Shown here: piece after piece, positions 10,185-18,295 of the stretch
Position numbering within the stretch: position 1 is the first letter of the stretch
Layout: every line of letters begins with the position of its first letter
Assembly: GCA_023665575.1 (NCBI GenBank)
Contig: JAMPDQ010000002.1
Coordinates: 1-64,000, forward strand
Direction of reading: 5' to 3'
Length of the DNA stretch: 64,000 bases
Source: Candidatus Amulumruptor caecigallinarius
GTDB taxonomy: Bacteria > Bacteroidota > Bacteroidia > Bacteroidales > Muribaculaceae
The notes under the pieces: model-generated
What the model was told of the DNA's origin: nothing
What the model saw: the letters and a program-made list of their open reading frames with translations, nothing else
The model's database searches: none
Translations under genes and position numbers: made by a program

Positions 10185-10228
10185 AATTTCAGAATTATGC
10201 CTGAATTTTAAGAAGTGGCGAAACCTTA

Positions 10229-10440
10229 AGGCTCCATCCCCCAAAAATGTTAAGGCAGGGGCGGCCTATTTTGCGCTAATTTGCTTTATCTTAGAGGGAG
10301 CAGAGCAGGCTGTGTAACTGATTTCAAGAGCAAAATTACTATAGTCCGCCTTCTTTTCGGCCGAATTATCCAATCTAGCATGTCACAACCGAGAGGTTGC
10401 TCCCCCTGATTTTGTTGGGCTTCAGTCACATCTCGACGGG
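10229..10440. mobile_element. Degraded copy of the GAGTCTG repeat element (copy C)
   Basis: The first ~96 bp (GGCTCCATCCCCCAAAAATG ... GGGAGCAGAGCAGGCTGTG...) align with 28266-28360 and with the reverse of 61518-61614. Another part, TACTATAGTCCGCCTTC ... CGAGAGGTTGCTCCCCCTG (10336-10412), aligns with 28457-28535. Relative to the 28266 copy about 90 bp in the middle are missing and the right end cannot be recognised. Non-coding. It occupies most of the gap between the GlmU-like and aminopeptidase genes, in the predicted leader of the former. Confidence 0.7.
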
Positions 10441-10450
10441 ATGTATGTCG

Positions 10451-10484
10451 CAAAGATAACCAATTTTTTCAAACTAATCTCAAA
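10451..10484 (-). promoter_or_regulatory. Probable promoter of the GlmU-like gene (TTTG-N22-TATCTTTG)
   Basis: TTTG (10484-10481) and TATCTTTG (10458-10451) on the minus strand, 22 nt apart. The leader to the ATG at 10184 would be about 260 nt and would include the repeat copy at 10229-10440. Confidence 0.5.
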
Positions 10485-10520
10485 AACAGAATCAAAGGCT
10501 GAGTTTTGGCAAACTTTTGT

Positions 10521-10528
10521 TATATTTG
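10521..10528 (+). promoter_or_regulatory. -7 box for the aminopeptidase gene (TATATTTG)
   Basis: TATATTTG lies 61 nt upstream of the ATG at 10590. TTTG elements occur upstream but at short spacing (12 nt), so the -33 part is poor. It is divergent from the promoter at 10451-10484. Confidence 0.5.
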
Positions 10529-10589
10529 TGGCAAACAACCGGCATATGACACGGGCATAAAATTGAACATACACATAATCTGATATAAA

Positions 10590-12383
10590 ATGAAAAAGAA
10601 TCGTGAATATTTGGACCATCTCCGCAAAGTGATGGCCGAAAAGGGGATCAACACATGCATCATATCAGGCACAGACCCCCATCAGAGCGAGTTGCCTCCG
10701 AAACATTGGCGCGGGCGAGAGTGGCTCACCGGCTTTGAGTCGGAGAACGGCACCAACGGCACCGCCGTTGTGACAGCCGACGAGGCGCTTTGCTGGACAG
10801 ATTCCCGCTATTTCATTCAGGCAGAGCGCCAGCTTGAAGGCACCGGCTTTCGCATGATGAAAGAGGATGGTCCTGAAGCTGTGGATTTGATTGACTGGGT
10901 GACTGAACACAGCAAAGCCGGTGACACTGTAGGCATTGACGGCATGACATTCTCAGTGTCGTATGCCCAGCGGCTTGAGCAGCAGCTCAATGACAATGGC
11001 ATCCGGCTTGACACAGACTTCCCCCTGTTCGACTATATTTATCCGGAGCGTCCGGAGCGTCCGCTCAACAAAATTTTCATTCACGATGAGAAGATTGTTG
11101 ACATGACAGTGGATGAAAAAATTGCGGCAGTGCTCACGGAGGTAAAAGCCGAGCTTGCCAATGCGATTCTTGTGTCAGCGCTTGACGACCTGGCTTGGAT
11201 CACCAATCTCAGGGCTGCCAACGACATTGCCTTTTCGCCGGTATATCTCGGATTTCTCTATCTTGACGCTGACAAGAGAGTGCTCTTTGCAGATAGTGAA
11301 AAGATTGGGGAAGAGGTGAAGTCGCATCTGGCCAAATACATGATTGAGACGCGTGGTTATGAAGAAGTGAAAGAATTTGTGGAGCATCTTCCCAAAGAGA
11401 CTCGCCTGCTGATTGATCCGGAGAAAACTGCACGCGGCATATACGACCATATAGGATGCACCACCGTGTTCGGAGGTTCAGGCGTGGCCAAGCTCAAGAG
11501 CATCAAAAACCCCACAATGATATCCAATCTTGCAACAGCCATGGAGAAAGATGGTGTGGCCCTGACACGATTCTTCATGATGGTGGAGAAGGAATGGCCG
11601 GAGGGCAAACTAAGTGAGGTAGAGCTGGGGAAACGTCTGCGTGCGCTTCGCCTGTCAGATCCGGCATGTGTTGACGAAAGTTTCGGTGCCATAATCGGAT
11701 GGAAAGAACATGGGGCCATTGTGCATTATGAGGCAAATGCAGAGACAGACGCAATTGTGAAAGGCGACGGGCTACTGCTTGTAGACTCCGGGGGACAATA
11801 TATCTATGGCACCACCGACATCACCCGCACCATCGCCCTGGGCACACCCACAGCCGAAGAGCGCCACAACTTCACATTGGTGATGAAAGGGCATATCTCA
11901 CTTTCCAACGCCATATTTCCGGCCGGCACAACAGGGCATCAGCTGGATGTGCTCGCACGCCAATTCCTCTGGAAGGAGGGAAAAGCCTATTATCATGGCA
12001 CCGGCCACGGCGTAGGTTTCTTCATCAACTGCCATGAGGGACCGCAAAACATCCGGCTCAACATCAATCCGACACCGTTGGAGCCGGGCATGATTACAAG
12101 CAACGAGCCGGGGTTATACCTTGAAGGGCGCTACGGTATCAGATGCGAGAATCTGATTGTGACGAAAAAATACGAGACCACGGAATTCGGGGAATTTCTC
12201 CACTTCCAACCCATGACACTTTTCCCCTTCGACCGGAATCTGTTTGAACTTGAAACGATGACGCCCGAAGAGATAGAATGGGTTGACAACTATCACAAAC
12301 TTGTGCGCGAACGTCTAACACCACTGCTCACACCCGAAGAGGCGGCATGGATGGCAGAAAAGACCGCACCTTTGAAAAAATAA
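10590..12383 (+). CDS. Xaa-Pro aminopeptidase (aminopeptidase P, M24 family)
   Basis: Cytosolic metallopeptidase that removes an N-terminal residue preceding proline. At 597 aa it is the long, three-domain form: two creatinase-type N-terminal domains (about 1-310) and the pita-bread catalytic domain (about 315-540). The five expected metal ligands are visible: D399 (LLVDSGG), D410 (GTTDITRT), H473 (GTGHGVG), E506 (SNEPGLY) and E520 (RCENLIV). No signal peptide. The ATG at 10590 sits about 55 nt after a TATATTTG box. A gamma-carbonic-anhydrase-like gene follows after 38 nt, so the two are probably co-transcribed, with the bidirectional terminator at 13002-13040 ending both. A role in peptide nutrition is inferred. 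Confidence 0.93.
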   Translation: MKKNREYLDHLRKVMAEKGINTCIISGTDPHQSELPPKHWRGREWLTGFESENGTNGTAVVTADEALCWTDSRYFIQAERQLEGTGFRMMKEDGPEAVDLIDWVTEHSKAGDTVGIDGMTFSVSYAQRLEQQLNDNGIRLDTDFPLFDYIYPERPERPLNKIFIHDEKIVDMTVDEKIAAVLTEVKAELANAILVSALDDLAWITNLRAANDIAFSPVYLGFLYLDADKRVLFADSEKIGEEVKSHLAKYMIETRGYEEVKEFVEHLPKETRLLIDPEKTARGIYDHIGCTTVFGGSGVAKLKSIKNPTMISNLATAMEKDGVALTRFFMMVEKEWPEGKLSEVELGKRLRALRLSDPACVDESFGAIIGWKEHGAIVHYEANAETDAIVKGDGLLLVDSGGQYIYGTTDITRTIALGTPTAEERHNFTLVMKGHISLSNAIFPAGTTGHQLDVLARQFLWKEGKAYYHGTGHGVGFFINCHEGPQNIRLNINPTPLEPGMITSNEPGLYLEGRYGIRCENLIVTKKYETTEFGEFLHFQPMTLFPFDRNLFELETMTPEEIEWVDNYHKLVRERLTPLLTPEEAAWMAEKTAPLKK

Positions 12384-12396
12384 GATAAAAAATTAA

Positions 12397-12416
12397 GAGT
12401 CTGTTTCATAAAAAAA
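12397..12416 (+). repeat. GAGTCTG repeat end, directly upstream of a start codon
   Basis: GAGTCTGTTTCATAAAA plus three further A, preceded by TTAA. It ends 5 nt before the ATG at 12422, so it supplies the A-rich translation start region of that gene. An inverted copy lies at 13046-13070 on the other side of the gene. Confidence 0.8.
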
Positions 12417-12421
12417 GAGAG

Positions 12422-12991
12422 ATGCTACTTAAATCAGTAAGGGGATTCACCCCTAAAATGGGACGCGACTGCTTTATAGCAGACAACGCCTCCCTGATTG
12501 GAGATGTAACGATGGGCGATGAATGCAGCATTTGGTTTGGCACAGTGTTGCGCGGAGATGTCAACACTATCACTATCGGCGACCGAGTGAACATTCAGGA
12601 CGGGTCAGTGCTCCATACGCTATATCAGAAATCAACGATAGAAATAGGGAATGATGTGTCGATTGGTCATAATGTGGTGATACACGGAGCCAAGATTCAC
12701 GACTATGCGCTCATAGGGATGGGAGCGATTGTGATGGATGATGCAGTGGTGGGGGAAGGCGCGCTTGTAGCGGCCGGATCCGTAGTGTTAAGTCGCACGC
12801 AAATCGGGCCTCATGAGATGTGGGCCGGCGCACCGGCGAAATTCATCAAGATGGTAGAGCCTGAAAAAGCCAAAGAGATGAATGTAAAGATAGCCCACAA
12901 TTATCTGATGTATTCGCGCTGGTTTACCGAGAACATTGAAGATGAACTTCGGGAAAACAAGCGGGAAGTGGATGCAGAAAAGGGGGAATAA
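12422..12991 (+). CDS. Gamma-carbonic-anhydrase-like hexapeptide protein (YrdA/PaaY type)
   Basis: A trimeric left-handed beta-helix protein of 189 aa, the usual length. Hexapeptide turns run from about 12 to 130 (NASLIGDVTMGDECSIWFG, TIEIGNDVSIGHNVVIHG, ALIGMGAIVMDDAVVGEG). Three histidines at H65 (SVLHTLY), H83 and H88 (GHNVVIH) sit where gamma-class enzymes bind zinc. The pattern LRGDVN is typical of the family. Carbonic anhydrase activity is not certain, as many members are inactive or act as acyl-carrier assembly factors. The leader is occupied by a GAGTCTG repeat, and the gene is bracketed by inverted copies of it (12397 and 13070). Confidence 0.9.
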   Translation: MLLKSVRGFTPKMGRDCFIADNASLIGDVTMGDECSIWFGTVLRGDVNTITIGDRVNIQDGSVLHTLYQKSTIEIGNDVSIGHNVVIHGAKIHDYALIGMGAIVMDDAVVGEGALVAAGSVVLSRTQIGPHEMWAGAPAKFIKMVEPEKAKEMNVKIAHNYLMYSRWFTENIEDELRENKREVDAEKGE

Positions 12992-13001
12992 GAAAAAAGG
13001 C

Positions 13002-13040
13002 AATAAAAGAAGTCCCGGCAGAGTCGGGACTTCTTTTATT
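13002..13040. terminator. Bidirectional terminator
   Basis: A perfect 16-bp stem (AATAAAAGAAGTCCCG and its complement) with a 7-nt loop sits between the convergent genes ending at 12991 and 13077. Both strands end the stem in a T-rich run. Confidence 0.92.
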
Positions 13041-13045
13041 ACCCG

Positions 13046-13070
13046 TTATTTTTATGAAACGGAGCCTTAG
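13046..13070 (-). repeat. GAGTCTG repeat end (inverted)
   Basis: On the minus strand it reads CTAAGGCTCCGTTTCATAAA, a variant of the repeat end. It lies 6 nt past the stop codon of the phosphatase gene and is inverted relative to 12397-12416. Confidence 0.6.
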
Positions 13071-13076
13071 ATTGGC

Positions 13077-13826
13077 TTATTTCTTTTTAGACTGGAGTTT
13101 CTTAAACTCCTTTTTGGCATCGTTGAGTTTCTTTTGGAAATTCTTATTTGCATGGAGAGCTGCGACAGCACCCGCGCCCACAATTCGGCCGGCATCAACG
13201 TCACTTTGAAAATGTGCGCCGCAAATCACACGGCTTTGCCCCATATCATAGCCTCGCTTCAAGATTTCAGTGGCGCGAGCGGGATTAATTTCACTCAGCA
13301 CAAGAGCGGTGGCCCAGCCGATAGCAGTGTGTCCGGAGGGGAAGCTGCCGTTTTTGCGCAGACCCGGCTCATCGTCGGGAGTTGCCGACGGCTCATTAAA
13401 CACCATAAACGGACGCGGGCGCATATAATGGTTTTTTGCGGCGCGAGTAGAGAGATCACCGGCATCCTCTTTCATATTTGTAATAAGAGAATAAATTTTC
13501 GGAGCGTTTTCGGGAGTAAGCTTAAAGCCGAAAGCATCGCTAAAATCTCTGTCGAGCCAACCTTCGTTAAGATTGGCATCGGTCACGGCGACACGGCCAC
13601 GCTCAGTGGGACGCTGCTTCTTTCCCCATTCATATTGCTCCTTGTCATAAGCGAAATGAGCGGTGGAATCATTGGGAGGGGGAGGAAGAAGAGTCTGACT
13701 GTCGGCAACTTCTGAAAGTATAAGAAAATAGCGGTCGGGTTGGGTGGTGCGGTCATTCTGAGACCATGCGGAGAAAGCGGACAGCGTAATAAAGATGGCC
13801 GCAATGCAAGCAAAATGTTTTCTCAT
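13077..13826 (-). CDS. Class A non-specific acid phosphatase (PhoN-type, PAP2 superfamily)
   Basis: Secreted or periplasmic phosphomonoesterase, 249 aa. A signal peptide covers about residues 1-22 (ending SAWSQ). The full PAP2 signature is present: KNHYMRPRP (K131, R138, P139), GSFPSGHT (PSGH at 163-166) and SRVICGAHFQSDVD (R199, H205, D209). The GSFPSGHTAIGW context is typical of class A bacterial acid phosphatases. The C-terminus is lysine-rich (KKLNDAKKEFKKLQSKKK), which is unusual but short. Transcribed alone towards the shared terminator at 13002-13040. Phosphate scavenging is the likely role, by family. Confidence 0.9.
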   Translation of the reverse strand: MRKHFACIAAIFITLSAFSAWSQNDRTTQPDRYFLILSEVADSQTLLPPPPNDSTAHFAYDKEQYEWGKKQRPTERGRVAVTDANLNEGWLDRDFSDAFGFKLTPENAPKIYSLITNMKEDAGDLSTRAAKNHYMRPRPFMVFNEPSATPDDEPGLRKNGSFPSGHTAIGWATALVLSEINPARATEILKRGYDMGQSRVICGAHFQSDVDAGRIVGAGAVAALHANKNFQKKLNDAKKEFKKLQSKKK

Positions 13827-13901
13827 GGTGATGAAATTAATAAGTTAGATATATTTTTATTTTAAACAGCAAAGAAAAACAGACCGATATATGATTAAGG
13901 C

Positions 13902-13975
13902 TGTATTCCCCCAAGACAGGCCGCCCTGCTTTAACATTTTTGGGGAATGAAGCCTAAAAGTCTGTTTCATGAAAA
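13902..13975. repeat. Repeat copy D (hairpin-forming) upstream of rpsU
   Basis: GGCCGCCCTGCTTTAACATT ... GGGGAATGAAGCCTAAA is the reverse complement of the start of copy C (10229-10260), followed by AAAAGTCTGTTTCATGAAAA. ATTCCCC (13905) can pair with GGGGAAT (13942), enclosing CAGG/CCTG, so a cruciform is possible. The rest of 13827-14080 shows nothing else except the downstream rpsU promoter. Confidence 0.6.
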
Positions 13976-14080
13976 TGCATTTGAAAGGAGTTTAAGTCAC
14001 TTCTGTAAGATAAAATCAACATCCGGTACATAGGTATAACAAAATTGAGAGAGAAATTTCAATAAAAAACATAAAAAAAT

Positions 14081-14111
14081 TTTGTCAATCACGCAACTTT
14101 ATATAATTTTG
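14081..14111 (+). promoter_or_regulatory. rpsU promoter (TTTG-N19-TAATTTTG)
   Basis: TTTG (14081-14084) and TAATTTTG (14104-14111) are 19 nt apart, a near-ideal Bacteroidetes promoter. The leader to the ATG at 14211 is about 93 nt. Confidence 0.8.
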
Positions 14112-14210
14112 CACGCTACAAAGCCGGAAGCTAATGGTCAATATCAAATGCAACGGGCTGTAAGAAAGAAAAAAAATAACAAACAAAGAAATACTTAATA
14201 TTCACTAAAC

Positions 14211-14402
14211 ATGATTATCGTACCAGTAAAAGAAGGCGAGAACATCGAAAAGGCACTTAAGAAATTCAAACGCAAATTCGAAAGAACAGGTATTATCAAA
14301 GAGCTTCGCAGACGTCAGGCATTTGAGAAGCCGTCGGTGACCAACCGCAAGAAGATGGTAAAGGCCATCTATGTTCAGCAGCTTCGTCAGGCAGAGCAGT
14401 AA
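14211..14402 (+). CDS. rpsU: 30S ribosomal protein S21
   Basis: S21 binds late to the small subunit near the 3' end of 16S rRNA. The 63-aa product is full length and typical: MIIVPVKEGENIEKALKKFK, then a basic helix (KFERTGIIKELRRRQAFEKP) and a basic tail. In Bacteroidales S21 is usually followed by a tyrosine recombinase and hpf, as here. A hairpin at 14464-14500 follows the gene. Confidence 0.97.
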   Translation: MIIVPVKEGENIEKALKKFKRKFERTGIIKELRRRQAFEKPSVTNRKKMVKAIYVQQLRQAEQ

Positions 14403-14463
14403 TATCCGGTTTGAGTCTTTCGGAGCCGTGATTCACGGCTACTGTATTGGTGATAAAATATTA

Positions 14464-14500
14464 CAAATGGTATGAACTCCGAAAGGGTTCATACTATTTG
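14464..14500 (+). terminator. Hairpin after rpsU
   Basis: CAAATGGTATGAAC pairs with GTTCATACTATTTG (one G-T pair) around a 9-nt loop. A strict T-run is lacking (TCGTGTCTTT follows), so read-through into xer is likely. A shorter palindrome, AGCCGTGATTCACGGCT, lies just upstream near 14424. Confidence 0.5.
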
Positions 14501-14560
14501 TCGTGTCTTTAGAATCCGCATTATAAGATTTGAGTCTGCAGGGATTAAAATGGCAGAATT

Positions 14561-15490
14561 GTGGATATCATAAATGAATTTTTGACATATCTGAGATTAG
14601 AGAAAATGCGCAGCAAGCCCACCCTATACAATTACGAGGGCGATTTGCGGCAATTTATTGATTTTCTCAAGGTGGATGTCTATGATTTTGATTGCGGGTC
14701 TGTAACCTCAAACGACATCCGGTCGTGGCTCGGCACGATGGGAGAAAAAGGGATGACCACATCTACCCGGCGACGAAGGTTGCAGGCGATACGAACGTTT
14801 TACAAATGGGCCACACGCCGGGGTATTGTGTCAACAAATCCGGCTCTGAACATTCCGTTGCCGCGACTTGACAAACCGCTCCCGAACCACATACGCGAGA
14901 CCGAGATTGAAGATATTCTGAAGATAGCGGGCAAAGATTTCAGCTCATACAGGAAATATATCATATTGCTTTTACTCTATTCACTTGGGATAAGGGAATC
15001 CGAGCTTACCGCAATAACCGATGAAGACATCAGTTTCGACAGAGGCGAAATCAGCATATTGGGGAAACGTATGATTCGCCGGATTGTGCCGATACCGGGC
15101 AAACTGGCTGATGAAATAAAGAATTGGCAGAAAATCCGCGACAAACGCTACCCTCACTTGCCAACACCTCGGGCTTTGATTGCCGGGCCACACGGGAAAG
15201 TGTCAAGGATTCTGGTGTATAAGATTGTACACGATGCTCTTGGGGAAACCACCACCGGGCGCAAGAGCCCGCACACACTGCGCCACACCTTTGCCACGGC
15301 GATGGTGAATTCCGGCGCGGATCTCGATGCAGTGCGTGAGATGTTGGGGCACACATCACTTTCGACAACTCAGATATACACACACCTGTCGATTAATCAG
15401 CTTCGAGAAAATTATAACGGAGCGCACCCGCGTTCGGAATCGCGGAGCAAACACGAAGACCCGGAAGAAGATACACAACAGGAGTTATAG
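14561..15490 (+). CDS. XerC/XerD-type tyrosine recombinase
   Basis: Site-specific recombinase that resolves chromosome dimers at dif; 309 aa. The N-terminal core-binding SAM-like domain covers about 1-95; the catalytic domain follows. Catalytic residues are all present: R145 (GIRESEL), K169 (ILGKR), H238 and R241 (HTLRH), H264 (LGHTSL) and the nucleophile Y273 (IYTH). The start is GTG at 14561 (GTG GAT ATC ATA), the only codon giving the usual N-terminus; no SD sequence is obvious. Position between rpsU and hpf is conserved in Bacteroidales, favouring the housekeeping Xer over a mobile integrase. The C-terminal tail beyond 285 is hydrophilic. Confidence 0.92.
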   Translation: MDIINEFLTYLRLEKMRSKPTLYNYEGDLRQFIDFLKVDVYDFDCGSVTSNDIRSWLGTMGEKGMTTSTRRRRLQAIRTFYKWATRRGIVSTNPALNIPLPRLDKPLPNHIRETEIEDILKIAGKDFSSYRKYIILLLLYSLGIRESELTAITDEDISFDRGEISILGKRMIRRIVPIPGKLADEIKNWQKIRDKRYPHLPTPRALIAGPHGKVSRILVYKIVHDALGETTTGRKSPHTLRHTFATAMVNSGADLDAVREMLGHTSLSTTQIYTHLSINQLRENYNGAHPRSESRSKHEDPEEDTQQEL

Positions 15491-15504
15491 GCTCAGGCAA
15501 CCGT

Positions 15505-15530
15505 TGTTTTTATGAAAGGGGAGTCTGATT
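15505..15530 (-). repeat. Degenerate GAGTCTG repeat end
   Basis: TTTTTATGAAAGGGGAGTCTG resembles the repeat end read in reverse (CAGACTCCCCTTTCATAAAA). It lies 15 nt after the xer stop codon. Confidence 0.4.
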
Positions 15531-15569
15531 TTTATCGCCCGGCTACATAAAAAATTCATTTAATTTGTT

Positions 15570-15577
15570 TATATTTG
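15570..15577 (+). promoter_or_regulatory. -7 box upstream of hpf (TATATTTG)
   Basis: TATATTTG followed by GTGAAA; no TTTG at the usual 19-21 nt upstream. The leader to hpf would be about 105 nt and is not coding. Confidence 0.45.
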
Positions 15578-15689
15578 TGAAACCCTCCCGAATCGGACTC
15601 TGCGAGCCACACAGGAGCGGGATGTCAGCTTCACATGGAAAACATTCGGTGCGGGGCTGAAATGTGTATAACTAATAAAAGAAACTGTT

Positions 15690-15980
15690 ATGGAAGCCAA
15701 AATCAAAGCCATTCATTTTGATGTTACAGACAAACTTGTGAACTTCATCAATAAAAAAATCGACAAATTAAGCAGGCGTTTTGAGGCCATGACCGAAGCG
15801 GAAGTAACACTCAAGGTGGTGAAGCCGGAGACATCAATGAATAAAGAGGCATCCGTGAAACTGCTTGTTCCACCGGCTGCTGACCTTTTTGCATCAAAGA
15901 CCGCCGACACATTTGAAGAGGCAATAGATTTGTGTCTCAACGCACTGGAAACACAGCTTGAGAAAATCAAAAACTGCTGA
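15690..15980 (+). CDS. hpf: Ribosome hibernation-promoting factor (short HPF/RaiA type)
   Basis: Binds the 30S decoding region in stationary phase, blocking translation and promoting hibernation. At 96 aa it is the short form without the dimerisation tail. The beta-alpha-beta fold is apparent: IKAIHFDVTDKLVNFINKKI, then KLSRRFEAMTEAEVTLKV and the final helix FEEAIDLCLNALETQLEK. It follows xer as in related genomes. mltG begins 3 nt after its stop codon, so they form one transcription unit, without the tRNA/tuf/secE cluster often found after hpf in Bacteroides. Confidence 0.93.
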   Translation: MEAKIKAIHFDVTDKLVNFINKKIDKLSRRFEAMTEAEVTLKVVKPETSMNKEASVKLLVPPAADLFASKTADTFEEAIDLCLNALETQLEKIKNC

Positions 15981-15983
15981 CAA

Positions 15984-17066
15984 ATGAGAGAGACCCGCAT
16001 GGCGGCTTCAACACACACAAAGAAGCCGGGACGGTCAGGAAAAGAACAACGCGCCGGCAGAAAGTTGCAGATCTTTCTGCCGGTGCTCACTATATTCATT
16101 GTGCTCGGACTTGTGTGTCTCTATCCGGTGATGATACCCGGGGCACCGCGTTATGCTGTAATAAAAGTACCTGAAGGCGCCACACTCGAGATGCTTGGCG
16201 ACTCCCTTACTCGCCACTTCGGGAAAACATATTCCAACAGAGTGATGTGGCTTGTGAAGCTGCGCGGCACAAATCCGTTAAATCGCCATGGAGCTTACGC
16301 CATTAACAAAGGCGCCAACGCATTGGCAGCGATGCGCAAGCTGACGTCCGGAGCGCAGACGCCTGTAAAAATCACAATCAACGGCTTTCGCGACATCAAC
16401 CTGATGAAAAAGAAGATAGCTGCAAAGCTCGAATTCACCCCGGAGGCTCTTGATTCGGCGCTGAACAACGCCGACCTTCTCAGGCATTACGGCCTTACGC
16501 CTGAAAATGCAATGGCACTTTTCATTGACGACACATACGAAGTGTTCTGGACAACCACACCCGAGCAATTGCTTGGCAAGATAGGCGACAACTACATGAA
16601 AGTGTGGAATCCGGAAAACACGCGCAAGGCAGCACAATTAGGCATGACTCCAGCAGAAATAACTGTGATAGCATCAATAGCCGATGAAGAGACCAACGAT
16701 ATTGCCGAGAAAGGAACTGTAGGACGGCTTTACATTAATCGTTTGAAAAAGGGAATAAGGCTGCAGGCCGACCCCACTGTGAAATTTGCTGCCGGCGATT
16801 TCAGCATAAGAAGAATCACAGGCAAGCATCTAAAAACCGACTCTCCCTACAACACCTACCTGAATGCCGGGCTTCCTCCGGGGCCGATACGCACCACAAG
16901 CGCCGCCACCATCAATGCGATTCTGAATGCACCGGCATCCGACTATCTTTATATGTGTGCCAAAGAGGATTTTTCAGGCAAGCACAATTTCACCGACAAA
17001 TATGAAGAGCATCTGAAAAACGCCGCCCGATATCAGGAGGCACTCAACAGAGCCGGGATAAAATAG
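15984..17066 (+). CDS. mltG: Endolytic peptidoglycan transglycosylase MltG (YceG-like)
   Basis: Membrane-anchored lytic transglycosylase that cuts nascent glycan strands. 360 aa, with a basic cytoplasmic N-terminus, one membrane helix (about 28-48) and a periplasmic domain. The catalytic-region sequence is IASIADEETN, followed by YINRLKKGIRLQADPTVKFA, SPYNTYLNAGLPPGPI and YLYMCAKEDFSGKHNF, all strongly family-like. Oddly, the first acidic position of the usual SIVExE segment is Asp (D234) with Ala before it, while E235 and E236 remain. Activity is therefore probable but worth a check. The start is the ATG 3 nt after hpf; a second Met is 5 codons in. Confidence 0.92.
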   Translation: MRETRMAASTHTKKPGRSGKEQRAGRKLQIFLPVLTIFIVLGLVCLYPVMIPGAPRYAVIKVPEGATLEMLGDSLTRHFGKTYSNRVMWLVKLRGTNPLNRHGAYAINKGANALAAMRKLTSGAQTPVKITINGFRDINLMKKKIAAKLEFTPEALDSALNNADLLRHYGLTPENAMALFIDDTYEVFWTTTPEQLLGKIGDNYMKVWNPENTRKAAQLGMTPAEITVIASIADEETNDIAEKGTVGRLYINRLKKGIRLQADPTVKFAAGDFSIRRITGKHLKTDSPYNTYLNAGLPPGPIRTTSAATINAILNAPASDYLYMCAKEDFSGKHNFTDKYEEHLKNAARYQEALNRAGIK

Positions 17067-17086
17067 CCACATGTCTCACCGCGATT

Positions 17087-18289
17087 ATGCCAAACACGCT
17101 GCACATGTTGCCATCACGACATATATTGGTCTGCATAGTGACATTACTCGTATCCTCATCGCTTTTTGCCGGAAATGATTCCGACATGAGCACCGACATA
17201 TCAGCGAGTGTCGATGCCACAGCCATATTGCCTCCTGACTCAATCAACGACACATCCGAGATATCGATGCGCAGCATAATCAACAAGCTTCGCAACAAAT
17301 ATTATGTGATTTCCCGGGCGGAAAAGGATTATCTGGCCAACTACAGATATCCGCGGTTCATACGCTTCTGCATTGATTTGTATAAATGGTATGAAAGGGA
17401 GTTCAACACATATGACCCGGAATATGTTGCCTCCACCGGAAAACATGGAAAAATCACTATAAATTCCGACAATTGGGTGACACTCTATGATTTCCACACA
17501 CAATCCGACAAAACGCTGCTTGTCAGCTCCGAGCTCTTCTCCAACATTGGAGTGAGCATCGGCTACGGGCCTATAACTGTGGGATATTCAATCGACATGA
17601 ACAACATTTTCTCAGACAATTCTGCCGAGCACAAGAAATTCGATTTTACACTCAACACATCGCGATTTGAACTATCCGCATACTACTGGGACATGTCGGG
17701 CACATCCTACATTCGTAAAATAGGGAACTTTCTGCATGGCGATATCATTCGGGAGAAATATAATGGTCTGTCGTTCGAAGCCATGGGGGCAATGGCCTTC
17801 TATATCTTCAATTACAGCAAATACAGCCACAGCGCGGCATATTCGCAGTCGAAAACGCAACTGAAAAGTGCCGGCTCACTTTTACTGGGGCTGCAGGGAA
17901 CATTTTATGATGCGCGGTTTGACTTCACAAAAATACCCCCACACCTCACTGATGATGATCTTTATGACTTCAAAGACTACAGATTCTGTTACAATGCTGT
18001 TGAAGTGCTTTGCGGCTACGGATTCAACTGGGTGATCAACAAGCACTTTTTATTCAATATCACTGCGATGCCCGCCATTGGGCTATCATTCTCCCATGAA
18101 GATTCATCGGCAGGTCACCGCACACTGATGTCATATTCAATTAATTCAATGCTCGGCATATTATATACACATAAAAACCTTTTTGTGGCGTTAAACTCCG
18201 ACACACGTTTCAACATATTCCGCACATCACGAGCCGGACTATTTTCAACGATAGAGAATTTTTCGCTAGAACTGGGAGTGAGATTTTGA
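17087..18289 (+). CDS. DUF4421-like outer-membrane protein
   Basis: A protein of 400 aa with a signal peptide (MLPSRHILVCIVTLLVSSSL, cleavage near SLFAG). After a low-complexity linker, NTYDPEYV and W/Y-rich alternating segments (GVSIGYGPITVGYSIDMN, FELSAYYWDMSGTSYIRKIG, LGVRF at the end) suggest a small outer-membrane beta-barrel. This pattern resembles DUF4421 as I remember it; function unknown. It starts 20 nt after mltG and ends 6 nt before ribD, so it is probably co-transcribed with both. A start 6 codons later (Met7) is also possible. Confidence 0.65.
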   Translation: MPNTLHMLPSRHILVCIVTLLVSSSLFAGNDSDMSTDISASVDATAILPPDSINDTSEISMRSIINKLRNKYYVISRAEKDYLANYRYPRFIRFCIDLYKWYEREFNTYDPEYVASTGKHGKITINSDNWVTLYDFHTQSDKTLLVSSELFSNIGVSIGYGPITVGYSIDMNNIFSDNSAEHKKFDFTLNTSRFELSAYYWDMSGTSYIRKIGNFLHGDIIREKYNGLSFEAMGAMAFYIFNYSKYSHSAAYSQSKTQLKSAGSLLLGLQGTFYDARFDFTKIPPHLTDDDLYDFKDYRFCYNAVEVLCGYGFNWVINKHFLFNITAMPAIGLSFSHEDSSAGHRTLMSYSINSMLGILYTHKNLFVALNSDTRFNIFRTSRAGLFSTIENFSLELGVRF

Positions 18290-18295
18290 CAAATC

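Noticed and set aside
12397..13070. A transposon-like unit carrying the carbonic-anhydrase-like gene between inverted repeat ends
   Set aside because: The gene is ordinary housekeeping DNA and the region between also contains a bidirectional terminator belonging to both neighbours; with so many repeat ends present, an inverted pair around a gene can arise by chance.
14561..15490. Phage or conjugative-element integrase
   Set aside because: Position between rpsU and hpf and overall sequence fit the chromosomal Xer recombinase; no attachment sites or mobile genes are nearby.
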